From positions 1-55,522 of the forward strand of contig JAHFRV010000018.1 in NCBI GenBank assembly GCA_023266095.1: DNA of 55,522 bases. Direction: 5' to 3'. The position numbers and the translations under genes were made by a program. Source of the stretch: Gammaproteobacteria bacterium (GTDB lineage Bacteria > Pseudomonadota > Gammaproteobacteria > DRLM01). This document shows, one piece after another, positions 46,244 to 55,522 of this stretch; the stretch's first letter is position 1; each line of letters starts with the position of its first letter. A model generated the notes under the pieces. It saw nothing but the letters and a program-made list of their open reading frames with translations. It did not search any database and was not told where the DNA came from.

Positions 46244-47814
46244 TGATGTCCAATCCTGTCTTGACTATTTGCATACCAAGCTACAATCGCGGCGAGCGCG
46301 TGCGCTCCCTGGTCATCTTTCTCCGTGAAAATGTCTTGCCGAAGTACGGTCATGAAATAGAGCTCCTGGTTGTCAACAACTGCTCCACGGATGAAACCGG
46401 AAGCTTGCTGGCGCCTTATGAGGGCGGCAATCTGCGTTTGATCAATAGGACGGAATTCCTGCCGACGGCGGAAGAGAATATGGTGCACTCCGTTCAATAT
46501 TGTCATGGGGAATATATTTGGTTTCTCGGTGACGATGATTTGCCTATCACGGACACCCTCTCTGCAATAATGCCAGCGATGCGGAATGGCGATGCGGATA
46601 TGTTCGTATTCAACTCAATGGTGATTGATGCGGACGGTGGTCTGCTGAGCAATCGTTTGATGAAGCTTAAAAATAACCGGGTCGATCTTCAGGGCAGGGA
46701 TGTCGTGCTTGCCGCAGGGTTCGTTTTCGGACTGGCGGGCATATCCAATGTCATTTTCCGCAGGGCTCATGCGGATGTCGCCGAAGCCTGCAGAATCATC
46801 GATATAGAGCGGATATATTCTCATGTCGCCTGGCTGCTTTTCTGTTTCGCCGACAAGAGGGCAAGGTTGGTCAATTATCCCTTAGTTTATTACCGTAATA
46901 CTCCTGCCGCCGATCAATTCAGGCATTTCGTGAAGGAGGCCAAGCGCCGCGAACTCGGGGATTACTACTTCTGGAGCTTTGGCCTCCTGAAGTTACTCAG
47001 GTATCTCGTGACGCAGAAGGTGCTGGAGCCGGAAACGGTTGCTTCGATCAGTGAGGTAAGAAGGGACGGCACGCGTTATCGGCTACTCGATGAAATCATA
47101 CACAAGCTATATGAGCAATTAAGTTTGGGTGCGGCATCTGACGATTCCCGCAATAAAGTGAGTAAGGCGGATTTCGAGGACTATAAGACCTTTTTGTACT
47201 CGGTTGACCTATTTGCCTACGATAGCTTGGCACGGCTAGAGGCCATACTCGAGGTCGGTGCATCTGACAAGGGAGGGGTGAGCAGACGCCTCGAGCTCAA
47301 ACGTTGTAAAAATGAGTTTTTACGCGTTTTCAATAAACATGCCGAGCTGGGTTTTAGGAGGGCGCGTTGCAAGGGCTTGTATCATGGGTTTGAAGTCTTC
47401 AGGTTCGCCACAGGTTGGCTTGGTATAATCGAGGGCGCGCCTGGCCTGGTCAAAGATGAAATTCTGTCTTGGGTGGACCCCGTTGATGTTCCGCCCGATG
47501 TGTTTGTCGCGGATTCGAGAGCTGCCTTGGAGGCGCGCATAAGCGACTACATGGCGCGAGGAATGCAGGATGACATGGAAAACATTATGCCACAAAAATG
47601 GCGAGGGCTGGATGCCAACGTTCGGGGTATACGTGAGGCGCTGGGACATTTTGTGCAGTTGGCGCAAACAAGGTCTGCGGTAGAACAGCAAAAGGCGGAG
47701 CTCCTTCGTCAAGCCACCTTTCCAGTTCGGCTAGTTTGGAAGCTCGTGTTTTCGCCTTTGCGTTCCTTTTGGGCGCGGATGTGGCTTTATGTCAATAGGG
47801 GGAAGGTGGAATGA
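46240..47814 (+). CDS. Family 2 glycosyltransferase
   Basis: A 524-residue protein from the ATG at 46240 (overlapping the previous stop by 4 bp). The GT-A/GT2 domain is visible in the first 120 residues: [29 protein letters not shown] and WFLGDDDLP with the metal-binding Asp cluster. The remaining 400 residues are helical and contain no motif I know; they may bind acceptor or partner proteins, and the end has a basic amphipathic region ([20 protein letters not shown]) likely to touch the membrane. It probably adds one sugar of the repeat unit. Confidence 0.85.
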   Translation: MMMSNPVLTICIPSYNRGERVRSLVIFLRENVLPKYGHEIELLVVNNCSTDETGSLLAPYEGGNLRLINRTEFLPTAEENMVHSVQYCHGEYIWFLGDDDLPITDTLSAIMPAMRNGDADMFVFNSMVIDADGGLLSNRLMKLKNNRVDLQGRDVVLAAGFVFGLAGISNVIFRRAHADVAEACRIIDIERIYSHVAWLLFCFADKRARLVNYPLVYYRNTPAADQFRHFVKEAKRRELGDYYFWSFGLLKLLRYLVTQKVLEPETVASISEVRRDGTRYRLLDEIIHKLYEQLSLGAASDDSRNKVSKADFEDYKTFLYSVDLFAYDSLARLEAILEVGASDKGGVSRRLELKRCKNEFLRVFNKHAELGFRRARCKGLYHGFEVFRFATGWLGIIEGAPGLVKDEILSWVDPVDVPPDVFVADSRAALEARISDYMARGMQDDMENIMPQKWRGLDANVRGIREALGHFVQLAQTRSAVEQQKAELLRQATFPVRLVWKLVFSPLRSFWARMWLYVNRGKVE

Positions 47815-48578
47815 AGGTGGTGATTCTTGCCGGTGGATTCGGAACGCGGCTCAGCGAGGAGACATCGGTGCGGCCTAAACCGATGGTGGAGATCGGCGGG
47901 CGCCCCATTCTCTGGCATATCATGAAAACGTATTCACATTATGGGTTGAATGATTTCCTGATATGTCTGGGATACAAGGGTTATGTGATAAAGGAATACT
48001 TCGCGAATTATTTTCTCCATATGTCGGATGTGACATTTGACATGGCGGAAAACAGGATGCACGTACATCAAAATAATGCCGAGCCTTGGCGCGTCACCCT
48101 GGTCGAGACAGGGGACGAGACACTCACTGGTGGGCGTTTGCGCCGCGTAAGGCCTTACCTTGATGATGATGATTTTTGCATGACCTACGGTGACGGTGTC
48201 GGCGACGTCAATATCGATGCGCTGCGAAGCTTTCATCGTTCACATGGGGCGTTGGCTACGGTAACTGCGATGCAGCCACCAGGGCGCTTTGGCACATTGG
48301 AGCTGCGTGGCAGCCAGGTACTGAGTTTTAAAGAGAAGCCACAAGGGGACGGTGCCTGGATCAATGGCGGCTTTTTCGTTCTATCACCCAAGGTGATTGA
48401 TTATATCGATGGTGATCTGACGATCTGGGAGAAGGAACCCCTGGAGCGGTTGTGCGTGGCAGGTGAATTACACTCGTACTTTCATCGTGGATTCTGGCAG
48501 CCTATGGACACCTTGCGTGATAAGCAACATTTGGAAAATTTATGGATACAGGGAAAAGCGCCATGGAAACTCTGGTAG
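47811..48578 (+). CDS. rfbF: Glucose-1-phosphate cytidylyltransferase
   Basis: Makes CDP-glucose from CTP and glucose 1-phosphate, the first step to CDP-3,6-dideoxyhexoses. The 255-residue protein has [33 protein letters not shown] and [10 protein letters not shown], all typical of RfbF/DdhA. It overlaps the preceding gene by 4 bp (ATGA). Confidence 0.97.
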   Translation: MKVVILAGGFGTRLSEETSVRPKPMVEIGGRPILWHIMKTYSHYGLNDFLICLGYKGYVIKEYFANYFLHMSDVTFDMAENRMHVHQNNAEPWRVTLVETGDETLTGGRLRRVRPYLDDDDFCMTYGDGVGDVNIDALRSFHRSHGALATVTAMQPPGRFGTLELRGSQVLSFKEKPQGDGAWINGGFFVLSPKVIDYIDGDLTIWEKEPLERLCVAGELHSYFHRGFWQPMDTLRDKQHLENLWIQGKAPWKLW

Positions 48579-49675
48579 ATGCAGAAAAATTCTGGCGTGG
48601 AAAACGGGTTTTCGTTACCGGCCACACCGGTTTTAAAGGCGGCTGGCTCTGTCTTTTATTGAAGCGCCTAGGGGCCGAGGTATATGGGTACTCATTAGAA
48701 GCGCCTTCAAAGCCAAGTTTTTATGAGGCGGCCGGGATAGGCAAGCTAGTAAGTGGTGAAACGAGCGACGTGGCCGACCTTGACCGGCTTGATTCCGCAT
48801 TCAGGCGATTTTCGCCGCAGATCGTCTTGCACATGGCTGCACAATCTCTTGTGCGTTATGCCTATCTGCATCCCGTAGACACATACCGTACTAACGTGAT
48901 GGGTACCGTGAATGTTTTAGAGGCGGTCAGACGCTCTCAGGGTGTGCGCGCTGTGATCGTGGTCACCAGCGATAAATGCTATGAGAACAAGGAATGGGTC
49001 TGGGGCTATCGCGAAAACGAGGCCATGGGTGGCTACGATCCCTACAGTAACAGTAAAGGTTGCGCAGAATTAGTCACATCAGCTTATACCCGATCATATT
49101 TCCATCCCGACGAATATCGCCACCACGGTGTCGCTGTGGCCTCGGTTCGCGCAGGCAATGTCATTGGTGGCGGAGATTGGGCTGCGGATCGTTTGATTCC
49201 AGATATCATAAGGGCAGTTTCGGACGGCCGTCCTGTAAGGATACGGCATCCTCATGCCGTCAGGCCGTGGCAACATGTTCTGGAGCCGGTCTCTGCCTAT
49301 CTGACACTGGCGCAACGACTGTACGTTGAAGGACCGACCTTCGGTGGTGGTTGGAATTTTGGGCCTGATGAAAATGATGCTAGACCGGTGCAATGGATAG
49401 TTGAACGTCTCATGGCAAGCTGGGGTGATGGCGCGGCGTGGGAGCTGGAGCAAGGACCGCAACCGCATGAGGCCCATTATCTTAAGCTGGATTGCTCTAA
49501 GGCACGCACATCTCTTGACTGGCGGCCGCGTTGGAGCTTGACGCAGGCGCTGGATCGTATCGTGGAATGGTACAAGGCATACCAGGATCAGCGAGATGTA
49601 TTGCAAATCAGCCTCGCGCAACTGGATGACTTCATGGCTACTGTTTCTTATCGTGAATATGATTGTGAGGGTTAG
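48563..49675 (+). CDS. rfbG: CDP-glucose 4,6-dehydratase
   Basis: Forms CDP-4-keto-6-deoxyglucose. From the ATG at 48563 the enzyme has 370 residues and the normal N-terminus [17 protein letters not shown]; an in-frame start at 48542 would add seven residues. [12 protein letters not shown] is the NAD motif; [19 protein letters not shown] and [11 protein letters not shown] are RfbG signatures with the catalytic Tyr and Lys. It overlaps rfbF by 16 bp. Confidence 0.97.
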   Translation: METLVDAEKFWRGKRVFVTGHTGFKGGWLCLLLKRLGAEVYGYSLEAPSKPSFYEAAGIGKLVSGETSDVADLDRLDSAFRRFSPQIVLHMAAQSLVRYAYLHPVDTYRTNVMGTVNVLEAVRRSQGVRAVIVVTSDKCYENKEWVWGYRENEAMGGYDPYSNSKGCAELVTSAYTRSYFHPDEYRHHGVAVASVRAGNVIGGGDWAADRLIPDIIRAVSDGRPVRIRHPHAVRPWQHVLEPVSAYLTLAQRLYVEGPTFGGGWNFGPDENDARPVQWIVERLMASWGDGAAWELEQGPQPHEAHYLKLDCSKARTSLDWRPRWSLTQALDRIVEWYKAYQDQRDVLQISLAQLDDFMATVSYREYDCEG

Positions 49676-49677
49676 AC

Positions 49678-51021
49678 GTGGTTTTAGATGAATTGAGAAA
49701 GAAAATTCTGGTGCTTGTGCAGGAGTACGCGCAAGAGTCGTTCGTGCCGCGGCAATTTATACCTGGCACATCCATCGTGCCGCCTTCCGGCAAGGTGCTA
49801 GGTGAAAAAGAGCTCGCGAATATGGTGGAGGCAGCGCTGGACGGCTGGCTCACCACGGGCCGCTTCAACGACGCCTTCGAACAGCGCCTGAGCAGATACA
49901 TCGGTGTGCGAGCTGCGTTGACCACCAATTCCGGATCGTCGGCTAATCTGCTCGCATTCGCGAGTCTTACCTCTCCCCGGCTAGGTGACAGGGCGCTGCT
50001 GCCAGGTGACGAGATAATTACCGTGGCGGCTGGGTTCCCCACCACCGTGAATCCAATGCTGTTGTATGGAATGGTTCCCGTCTTTGTGGATGTCCACATC
50101 CCCACCTATAACATTGATCCTGAAAAGATCGAGCGGGCGATCACCAGTAAGACCAAGGCGATCATGCTTGCCCACACCTTAGGTAATCCGTTCAATCTTG
50201 AAATTGTGTCGGCGTTGGCGAAGCGGCATAACTTATGGTTGATTGAGGACTGTTGTGACGCATTAGGATCGACCTACCAGGACAGAAAGGTGGGAACCTT
50301 CGGTGATATTGGCACCCTGAGTTTTTACCCCGCACATCACATTACGATGGGTGAAGGTGGAGCTGTCTTCACCAACAAGCCTGTCCTCAAGGTGATCTTG
50401 GAATCCATCCGCGACTGGGGCAGGGATTGCTATTGCGCGCCGGGTAAAGATAACACTTGTTCAAAGAGATTTGAATGGCAATTAGGTGAGCTGCCGTTTG
50501 GATATGACCACAAATATATTTACTCCCACCTCGGTTACAATCTCAAAATTACCGACATGCAAGCCGCCTGTGGCTTGGCACAGCTTGAGCGGGTTGATGA
50601 TTTCATTGCATCGCGTAAACAGAATTTTTCCTATTTGAAAGATAAACTGAAGGTGGTAGAGGAGTTCCTGGTATTGCCGGAGGCGACGCCTCAATCCGAT
50701 CCTTCTTGGTTCGGATTCCCTGTCACATTGCGTGATGATGTACGGTTCGAGAGAGTGGAGCTGCTCAGGTACCTCGATCAGCACAAGGTGGGCACACGTT
50801 TGCTCTTTGCAGGCAATCTGCTTCGTCAGCCCTATATGGCTAAGCACAACTACCGGATATCGGGAAGCTTGGATAATACCGATCGCATAATGAACAAAAC
50901 ATTCTGGATGGGAATATACCCTGGATTATCTATGGAGATGCTCGATTACACAGCGCACTGCCTCGAGGCGTTTTTTAAAACTAGCGCTAAGAGCAATACT
51001 GCTCCGGTTGGCACTTTCTAG
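49678..51021 (+). CDS. rfbH: CDP-4-keto-6-deoxyglucose-3-dehydrase (E1, RfbH)
   Basis: PMP and [2Fe-2S] enzyme that removes the 3-hydroxyl, giving CDP-4-keto-3,6-dideoxyglucose with its reductase. The 447-residue protein (GTG start) has the hallmark His220 in place of the PLP lysine ([13 protein letters not shown]). The iron-sulfur ligands match the C-X57-C-X1-C-X7-C pattern of E1: C193, C251, C253, C261. The reductase partner (E3/RfbI type) is not in the window, so it may be encoded elsewhere or after the right edge. No 3,6-dideoxyhexose epimerase/reductase such as prt or abe is seen, so the 4-keto product is free for another enzyme. Confidence 0.97.
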   Translation: MVLDELRKKILVLVQEYAQESFVPRQFIPGTSIVPPSGKVLGEKELANMVEAALDGWLTTGRFNDAFEQRLSRYIGVRAALTTNSGSSANLLAFASLTSPRLGDRALLPGDEIITVAAGFPTTVNPMLLYGMVPVFVDVHIPTYNIDPEKIERAITSKTKAIMLAHTLGNPFNLEIVSALAKRHNLWLIEDCCDALGSTYQDRKVGTFGDIGTLSFYPAHHITMGEGGAVFTNKPVLKVILESIRDWGRDCYCAPGKDNTCSKRFEWQLGELPFGYDHKYIYSHLGYNLKITDMQAACGLAQLERVDDFIASRKQNFSYLKDKLKVVEEFLVLPEATPQSDPSWFGFPVTLRDDVRFERVELLRYLDQHKVGTRLLFAGNLLRQPYMAKHNYRISGSLDNTDRIMNKTFWMGIYPGLSMEMLDYTAHCLEAFFKTSAKSNTAPVGTF

Positions 51022-51066
51022 GGGCGTGCACTTGGAGTCATATCATGATGTTTATGGAGTGGATCT

Positions 51067-51942
51067 GTGCTGAACGAGGGTAATAATCCAAATTATTCTG
51101 TGGTGGCGGTCTCACCAGACCATATATATAAAAGGTCACCCAATGAAGGGCACTCGGAATACCTGCGTTTGGCCGTGGATGATTTAGTGCTTGCGGCCAG
51201 GAATTACCAATTCTGGTTCTATCTGGGCTGGCATGATGTCAAGCAACGTTATCGACGGTCGCTGCTCGGCCCATTCTGGATAACGCTCAGCACGGGCGTG
51301 CTTGTGGTGGCGCTGGGAGTACTATATGCCAGCATTTTTAAGCAGAGCATTCATAATTATATGCCATTCCTGGCCGTTGGTCTGGTGGTTTGGAATCTGG
51401 TCCTGACCAGCGTAACCGATAGCTGTATGGTGTTTATAAGTGCGGAAGGCGTCATCAAAAATGTGAGGATTCCCTTGGCCTCTCATGTCCTGAGAATGGT
51501 TTGGAGAAATTTGATTATATTCGCGCATAATCTCGTCATCATCGTAGCGATCATGCTCTATTACGATGTGCCTGTGAAATTTGAAACCCTATGGGCGCTC
51601 GCAGGCCTGGTAATAGTCACCGTGAATTGCCTCTGTGTAGGCATGTTACTCGGGGTGCTGAGTGCCAGGTTCAGGGATGTTCCGCAAATCGTAATCAACG
51701 TGATGCAGATGGCGTTTTTTCTGACCCCCATTATATGGAAGCCGGATATTCTAGAAAGCAGAAGATGGTTGCTCGAATTTAATCCTTTTTATTACATAAT
51801 TGAGCTGGTGCGCGCCCCTATACTGGGGCAAATGCCCTCCCTCCATATATGGAGCGTTGCGATTCTCATCTCGCTGGCAACGGCGATCCTTTCCATGGCA
51901 TTTTTTTCTAGGTTCCGCGCGAGGGTCGCCTACTGGCTCTAA
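51067..51942 (+). CDS. wzm: ABC-2 type polysaccharide export permease
   Basis: Membrane part of an ABC exporter for O-antigen or a similar glycan. The 291-residue protein starts with GTG at 51067. After a soluble N-terminus and the typical gate-helix motif VKQRYRRSLLGPFWITLS come about six membrane segments (VLVVALGVLYASIF, FLAVGLVVWNLVLTS, IIFAHNLVIIVAIML, LAGLVIVTVNCLCVGMLLGV, MQMAFFLTPIIWKP, VAILISLATAILSMAF). It pairs with wzt just downstream. Confidence 0.93.
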   Translation: MLNEGNNPNYSVVAVSPDHIYKRSPNEGHSEYLRLAVDDLVLAARNYQFWFYLGWHDVKQRYRRSLLGPFWITLSTGVLVVALGVLYASIFKQSIHNYMPFLAVGLVVWNLVLTSVTDSCMVFISAEGVIKNVRIPLASHVLRMVWRNLIIFAHNLVIIVAIMLYYDVPVKFETLWALAGLVIVTVNCLCVGMLLGVLSARFRDVPQIVINVMQMAFFLTPIIWKPDILESRRWLLEFNPFYYIIELVRAPILGQMPSLHIWSVAILISLATAILSMAFFSRFRARVAYWL

Positions 51943-52021
51943 TTAAGCAGATTCATGTTGAATTCATGTGTGGAGCCTCGCGCGTGGCCGATTGGACACG
52001 GTGGTAACAAGTCGGATATTT

Positions 52022-52747
52022 ATGATCAAAGCACAAAATCTTGTGGTGGAGTTTCCGATCTATGATCCTAGGCACAGATCGGTAAGAAAAACACTTATAC
52101 AAACCGCAACGGGTGGCCGGCTCGGGCAGAATGGCAGGAACCGAGTCACAGTCAGGTCGTTGGATAATGTCAGTTTCGAATTCAAAGACGGCGATCGCGT
52201 CGGTTTGATCGGACATAACGGCTCGGGTAAAACGACGCTGCTACGCGTGCTTTGCGGTGTCTATGAGCCCATCGCCGGTGAATTAGAGGTGACTGGCCGC
52301 GTTGTCCCCTTGCTCGATATCATGATGGGTTTTGATCATGACGCGACCGGTTATGAAAACATCCTGCTGCGCGGCATTATGCTGGGGGTTGACCCGCAGG
52401 AATTAAGGCCGAAGATCTCTGAAATCGCGGAATTCTCCGGCTTGGGCGATTATTTGAATCTTCCCCTACGGACCTATTCCACTGGCATGTTGTTACGCCT
52501 GGCCTTTTCCGTTTCGACGTCGATCGACGCCGATATATTGTTGATGGATGAGTGGCTCAGCGTGGGTGACGCGGAGTTTAATAAATTGGCGTCCGCCAGG
52601 TTAGATGCCATGATAAAAAGAACGTCCATTTTGGTGTTGGCATCGCATGATGTGGGTCTGATCCACAAGGTCTGCAATGTGATAATACATCTTGAGCATG
52701 GCAGGATCGTCGGGTGTACGCTCAATGATCCTAAAGAGAATAAATAG
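52022..52747 (+). CDS. wzt: ABC exporter ATPase, short Wzt type
   Basis: Nucleotide-binding subunit that powers glycan export with Wzm. From the ATG at 52022 it has 241 residues. The Walker A is GHNGSGKTT, the signature is YSTGMLLRLAFS and Walker B is ILLMDEW. It ends soon after the H-loop (LASHDVG) and lacks the C-terminal carbohydrate-binding domain found in Wzt proteins that read a terminal modification. The preceding 80 bp is non-coding. Confidence 0.93.
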   Translation: MIKAQNLVVEFPIYDPRHRSVRKTLIQTATGGRLGQNGRNRVTVRSLDNVSFEFKDGDRVGLIGHNGSGKTTLLRVLCGVYEPIAGELEVTGRVVPLLDIMMGFDHDATGYENILLRGIMLGVDPQELRPKISEIAEFSGLGDYLNLPLRTYSTGMLLRLAFSVSTSIDADILLMDEWLSVGDAEFNKLASARLDAMIKRTSILVLASHDVGLIHKVCNVIIHLEHGRIVGCTLNDPKENK

Positions 52748-52768
52748 TTCATTCAAGGATTGTTTCCA

Positions 52769-54544
52769 ATGAAATACAGTGATTTGCTTGCTGACTGGCT
52801 CAAATCCTTAGGGTATACCCACTGTTTTTACGTGGCGGGTGGCAACATCATGCACCTACTGGCCAGCGTTAGTGAGAAGATGCATTGCATCCCCGTTGTC
52901 CACGAGGTCGCGGCCGGTATTGCTACGGAATATTTTAATGAGGTCAGCAAGCAGGGTAAAGCCTTCGCGCTGGTCACCGCCGGCCCGGGTCTGACGAATA
53001 TCATTACTGCGATGGCTGGGGCTTATTTGGAAAGCCGAGAGTTGCTTGTGCTTGGCGGACAGGTGAAAACCGCTGATCTGAGTCATGGCAAACTAAGGCA
53101 GCGGGGCATCCAGGAGATCGCTGGGGTGGATATCGCCGGGCCGATAGCAGTGCGGTCCCAGTTGGTGGAGCAGGTTATCAACCAAGCCGAGTTTGCGGAG
53201 TTGGTCTTGGCCGGCTCGACTGGCCGTAAGGGGCCTGTTTTCATCGAACTGCCTTTGGATGTGCAAGGCCGCAAGATCGAAGATCCAACGTCCCTGTCTA
53301 CGGTTAGTAATATGCATGTTTGTGCCATGATAGTCCCTGGGCAAGATGTGATTGTTGATCTCGTAGAAGATATCCGTACGGCCAGTAGGCCGGTGCTGTT
53401 GCTGGGCGGCGGGATATCGAGGCAAACGGCTGAATCGGTTCGAACATGGCTGGCGGAAAGCGGCGTCGCTGTGATGACCACCTGGAACGCCGCTGACAGA
53501 ATTGGAGCTGAACATCCTTATTATTTCGGACGCCCGAACACCTGGGGTCAGCGCTATAGTAATTTGTTGTTGCAGCAAGCTGATTTGATCATCGCGCTTG
53601 GTACCAGATTGGGCTTGCAGCAAACAGGTTTCAATTGGCAGGAATTCGCTTCGGTTGGACGAGTAGTGCAGGTCGACTGCGACACAAGCGAACTTAATAA
53701 GGAACACCCCCGCTTGTACAAGGCCATTTGCGGCGATGCAAATGAGGTGTTGCAAAAACTGCTCGCCCAGTCCCTAGGCGAACATTCTGCATGGACAAGG
53801 TATTGTGCGGACGTTAAACGGGCCTTGCCGCTGGTCGAGACCTGTAATAAAACGGATCCTGATTATCTATCACCCTATGGCTTGGTCGAATACTTATCTA
53901 GCGCATGCCGGACGAATGATATAATCATCCCATGCAGCAGCGGCAGCGCCTTCACTGTGATGATGCAAACCTTCAGCCAGAAGACGGGACAGCTGATCGT
54001 TACCAACAAGGGACTAGCCTCCATGGGTTATGGTCTAAGTGGTGCGATCGGGGCGGCGTTCGCCCATATCGACAGGCGAGTCGTGCTGGTGGAGGGAGAT
54101 GGCGGTTTCGCTCAGAATCTTCAAGAACTAGGTACAGTCGCCGTCAATAAGCTCAATTTGAAGATTTTCCTGTTCGATGACAATGGTTACGCATCCATAC
54201 GCATGACCCAGCGCAATTATTTCGGTGGGCGTTATGTTGGCTGCGACGTTTCCACAGGGCTCGGTTTACCAAACTGGACCAAGCTGTTTGCTGCTTATGA
54301 CATCCCGATAATGGATTTACGCCCTGGCTTCGAGCAGGACGAGGCATTTATCAAGTCTTTTGAAAGTGAGGGTCCTGCCGGTTTCCTGGTCAAGGTTGAT
54401 CCTGAGCAGACCTATTTCCCGAAGATCATGAGTCGAGTCACGGCGTCAGGCTCAATGGAATCGAATCCTCTGCACCGCATGTCTCCGCCATTGGATATGG
54501 AACTGGCGAGGCAGGTGATGCGTTACTTGCCTGAAGAGGGTTAG
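52769..54544 (+). CDS. Thiamine-diphosphate-dependent enzyme (YerE-like candidate)
   Basis: A 591-residue member of the acetohydroxyacid synthase/pyruvate decarboxylase superfamily. The catalytic glutamate is Glu46 (VVHEVAAGIATE), and the ThDP motif GDG-X26-N spans Gly443 to Asn472 (EGDGGFAQN ... DDNGY). The central domain keeps the Rossmann-like fold that holds FAD in related enzymes (LLLGGGISRQ). Its place right after rfbFGH and the exporter points to a YerE-like carboligase that adds an acyl group from a 2-keto acid to CDP-4-keto-3,6-dideoxyhexose, not to branched-chain amino-acid synthesis. The ATG at 52769 follows AAGGA; a TTG at 52760 would add three residues. Confidence 0.85.
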   Translation: MKYSDLLADWLKSLGYTHCFYVAGGNIMHLLASVSEKMHCIPVVHEVAAGIATEYFNEVSKQGKAFALVTAGPGLTNIITAMAGAYLESRELLVLGGQVKTADLSHGKLRQRGIQEIAGVDIAGPIAVRSQLVEQVINQAEFAELVLAGSTGRKGPVFIELPLDVQGRKIEDPTSLSTVSNMHVCAMIVPGQDVIVDLVEDIRTASRPVLLLGGGISRQTAESVRTWLAESGVAVMTTWNAADRIGAEHPYYFGRPNTWGQRYSNLLLQQADLIIALGTRLGLQQTGFNWQEFASVGRVVQVDCDTSELNKEHPRLYKAICGDANEVLQKLLAQSLGEHSAWTRYCADVKRALPLVETCNKTDPDYLSPYGLVEYLSSACRTNDIIIPCSSGSAFTVMMQTFSQKTGQLIVTNKGLASMGYGLSGAIGAAFAHIDRRVVLVEGDGGFAQNLQELGTVAVNKLNLKIFLFDDNGYASIRMTQRNYFGGRYVGCDVSTGLGLPNWTKLFAAYDIPIMDLRPGFEQDEAFIKSFESEGPAGFLVKVDPEQTYFPKIMSRVTASGSMESNPLHRMSPPLDMELARQVMRYLPEEG

Positions 54545-54594
54545 GTGGAAATGCGGCTCGCCACAGGAATGGATCGGTCCCGGTTTCGGGCGCG

Positions 54595-55434
54595 GTGTCC
54601 ACGGCTTATCCAGCTAGGTGCGCCGTGATCCAGGAAAGCTGCCTGATATGCGAAGGGGAAACGAGCGCGCAACACGCCAATATTGTCCCTTTTCTAATAG
54701 AACGGTGCGGCTTCGATACGGGGGCTACCAAAAGCCGTTATTGCGCCGAATGCGCCTTCGTTTTCTTTGAGCGCCGATTGACGGCCCTGGAGGCGCGGCG
54801 CTTGTATGCCAATTACCGTCAAGATGAATATAACCGGATGCGAGTGAGGGTGGAACCGAGTTATGCCTCTTTCATACCCATATTCGATGATCCGTCCAGT
54901 GGATATTATCAGACGCGGGTGGATGATTACTTAAGGGCATTAAGTTTTTATCCTGAACTTTTCTTGGTCAGGCGTGTTCTCGATTTTGGTGGCGACGGCA
55001 GTCTTCCGAAAAAACTGCTTCCTGGCGCGATAGTCGAGTATGACGATCTCTCAGCCGGAAAAACCGCCAGGGATGGACCTTATGACCTCATTTTTGCATC
55101 GCAAGTGTTCGAGCACTTGAGTGCGCCCCGAGATGAGCTGGCCCGGATTTACGACCTGATGGACGAGAATGGGGTTTTATTTATCGATATACCCATCGAA
55201 TATCAAGGACCGATAGCTAAGGCTTGGCATCAGCACGCGCAACTGGGTGGTTCTCTGGTTAATATGCACGAACACATTAACCATTTTTCGGCCCAGTCCG
55301 TGGTAAATCTCTTGCGGTGTATCGAGTTGCTTCCTTTCTTCCAGATGGTGACCCGGTCTCCCAAGCTGGGTATCACACTTGCGGCAAGAAAGGGGTCTAG
55401 GTTGAATGGCGCTTACTTAAGCTTCTTTGGGTGA
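54595..55434 (+). CDS. Class I SAM-dependent methyltransferase with N-terminal Cys cluster
   Basis: A 279-residue protein, taken from the GTG at 54595; a GTG at 54622 (before IQESCLICEG) is an equally good start. The N-terminal region has cysteines in CLIC and CAEC that suggest a zinc site, as in C-methyltransferases of dideoxysugar pathways (TylC3-like). The SAM domain shows VLDFGGDGSL (motif I) and YDLIFASQVFEHLSAPRDEL, and HEHINHFSAQSV is a methyltransferase signature. It may methylate the branched sugar or cap the chain. The 50 bp to the ThDP gene indicates the same operon. Confidence 0.82.
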   Translation: MSTAYPARCAVIQESCLICEGETSAQHANIVPFLIERCGFDTGATKSRYCAECAFVFFERRLTALEARRLYANYRQDEYNRMRVRVEPSYASFIPIFDDPSSGYYQTRVDDYLRALSFYPELFLVRRVLDFGGDGSLPKKLLPGAIVEYDDLSAGKTARDGPYDLIFASQVFEHLSAPRDELARIYDLMDENGVLFIDIPIEYQGPIAKAWHQHAQLGGSLVNMHEHINHFSAQSVVNLLRCIELLPFFQMVTRSPKLGITLAARKGSRLNGAYLSFFG

Positions 55435-55483
55435 CCATTTTTCATCACCTCAGCTCTTGCTTCGTCGCGAGGTTTCATCAGTA

Positions 55484-55522
55484 ATGGATAGGCTTTTGGC
55501 CTTCGTTTTATGGCTCTTGGCT
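55484..55522 (+). CDS. Possible start of next gene, cut by window edge
   Basis: An ATG at 55484 opens MDRLLAFVLWLLA and runs off the edge. The hydrophobic start would fit a signal anchor or membrane protein. There is no clear ribosome-binding site, so this is tentative. Confidence 0.2.
   Translation, partial: MDRLLAFVLWLLA

Noticed and set aside
50428-50460. Loss of an iron-sulfur cysteine in RfbH (Lys in CAPGKDNTC)
   Set aside because: The known ligand pattern is C-X57-C-X1-C-X7-C, and all four positions (193, 251, 253, 261) are cysteine here.
52769-54544. Acetolactate synthase (ilvB) for branched-chain amino acids
   Set aside because: It is inside a polysaccharide operon without ilvN or ilvC nearby, and directly follows rfbFGH and the exporter genes, so a sugar carboligase is the better explanation, though not proven.

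Overview
The window is a chromosomal segment of a gammaproteobacterium. Gene order and protein sequences (epmB/efp/epmA, recA-recX-alaS-lysC-csrA-tRNA-Ser, gyrA-serC-...-aroA-cmk-rpsA-ihfB-lapA-lapB-pyrF) suggest a Chromatiales-like lineage of moderately high GC, but the species cannot be named from sequence alone.

Region 1 (1 to about 13,050) is housekeeping. An edge-truncated minus-strand gene is followed by the EF-P modification locus (epmB divergent from efp and epmA), a PilZ-domain protein, a 58-residue zinc-ribbon-like protein (DUF3330 type), psd, pncC-thpR, and the conserved run recA-recX-alaS-lysC-csrA ending in tRNA-Ser(GCU). Region 2 (about 13,050 to 14,640) is accessory debris: a decayed IS91-family transposase on the plus strand abutting the 3' part of a decayed group II intron on the minus strand, then two palindromes. 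Region 3 (14,675 to 17,288) holds an unusual membrane-anchored class 3 lipase, bracketed by related palindromes, and a UPF0149 gene.

Region 4 (17,821 to 33,381) is a long collinear supercluster: gyrA, serC, serA, pheA, aroF-type DAHP synthase, tyrA, aroA, cmk, rpsA, ihfB, lapA, lapB, pyrF. It joins serine and aromatic amino-acid synthesis to nucleotide metabolism, translation and LPS assembly control. Inverted GCAAAGGCGC-type repeats sit on both sides of serC.

Region 5 (33,649 to the right edge) is a surface-polysaccharide locus. It starts with manC and the dTDP-L-rhamnose genes rfbB, rfbA, rfbC, rfbD. Between manC and rfbB lies a repeat-rich zone in which a DUF559 (Vsr-like nuclease) gene is bracketed by inverted copies of a two-hairpin REP-like element; further copies lie nearby and downstream of rfbC. 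After an EPS-type MarR regulator comes a tight 13-gene operon: an HpcH/HpaI-type aldolase, an SDR, a 3-dehydroquinate-synthase-like cyclase, an extended SDR, two glycosyltransferases, rfbF-rfbG-rfbH, an ABC exporter (wzm-wzt), a thiamine-diphosphate enzyme and a methyltransferase.

The most interesting reading of this operon is that rfbFGH make a CDP-3,6-dideoxy-4-keto-hexose, the ThDP enzyme (YerE-like) attaches an acyl branch at C4, and the aldolase/SDR/cyclase module may supply a non-standard 2-keto-acid donor or build a separate higher-carbon or carbocyclic sugar. The second candidate system is the DUF559 gene with its palindromic elements, whose layout resembles a REP/RAYT unit but with a nuclease-fold protein in place of the tyrosine transposase.
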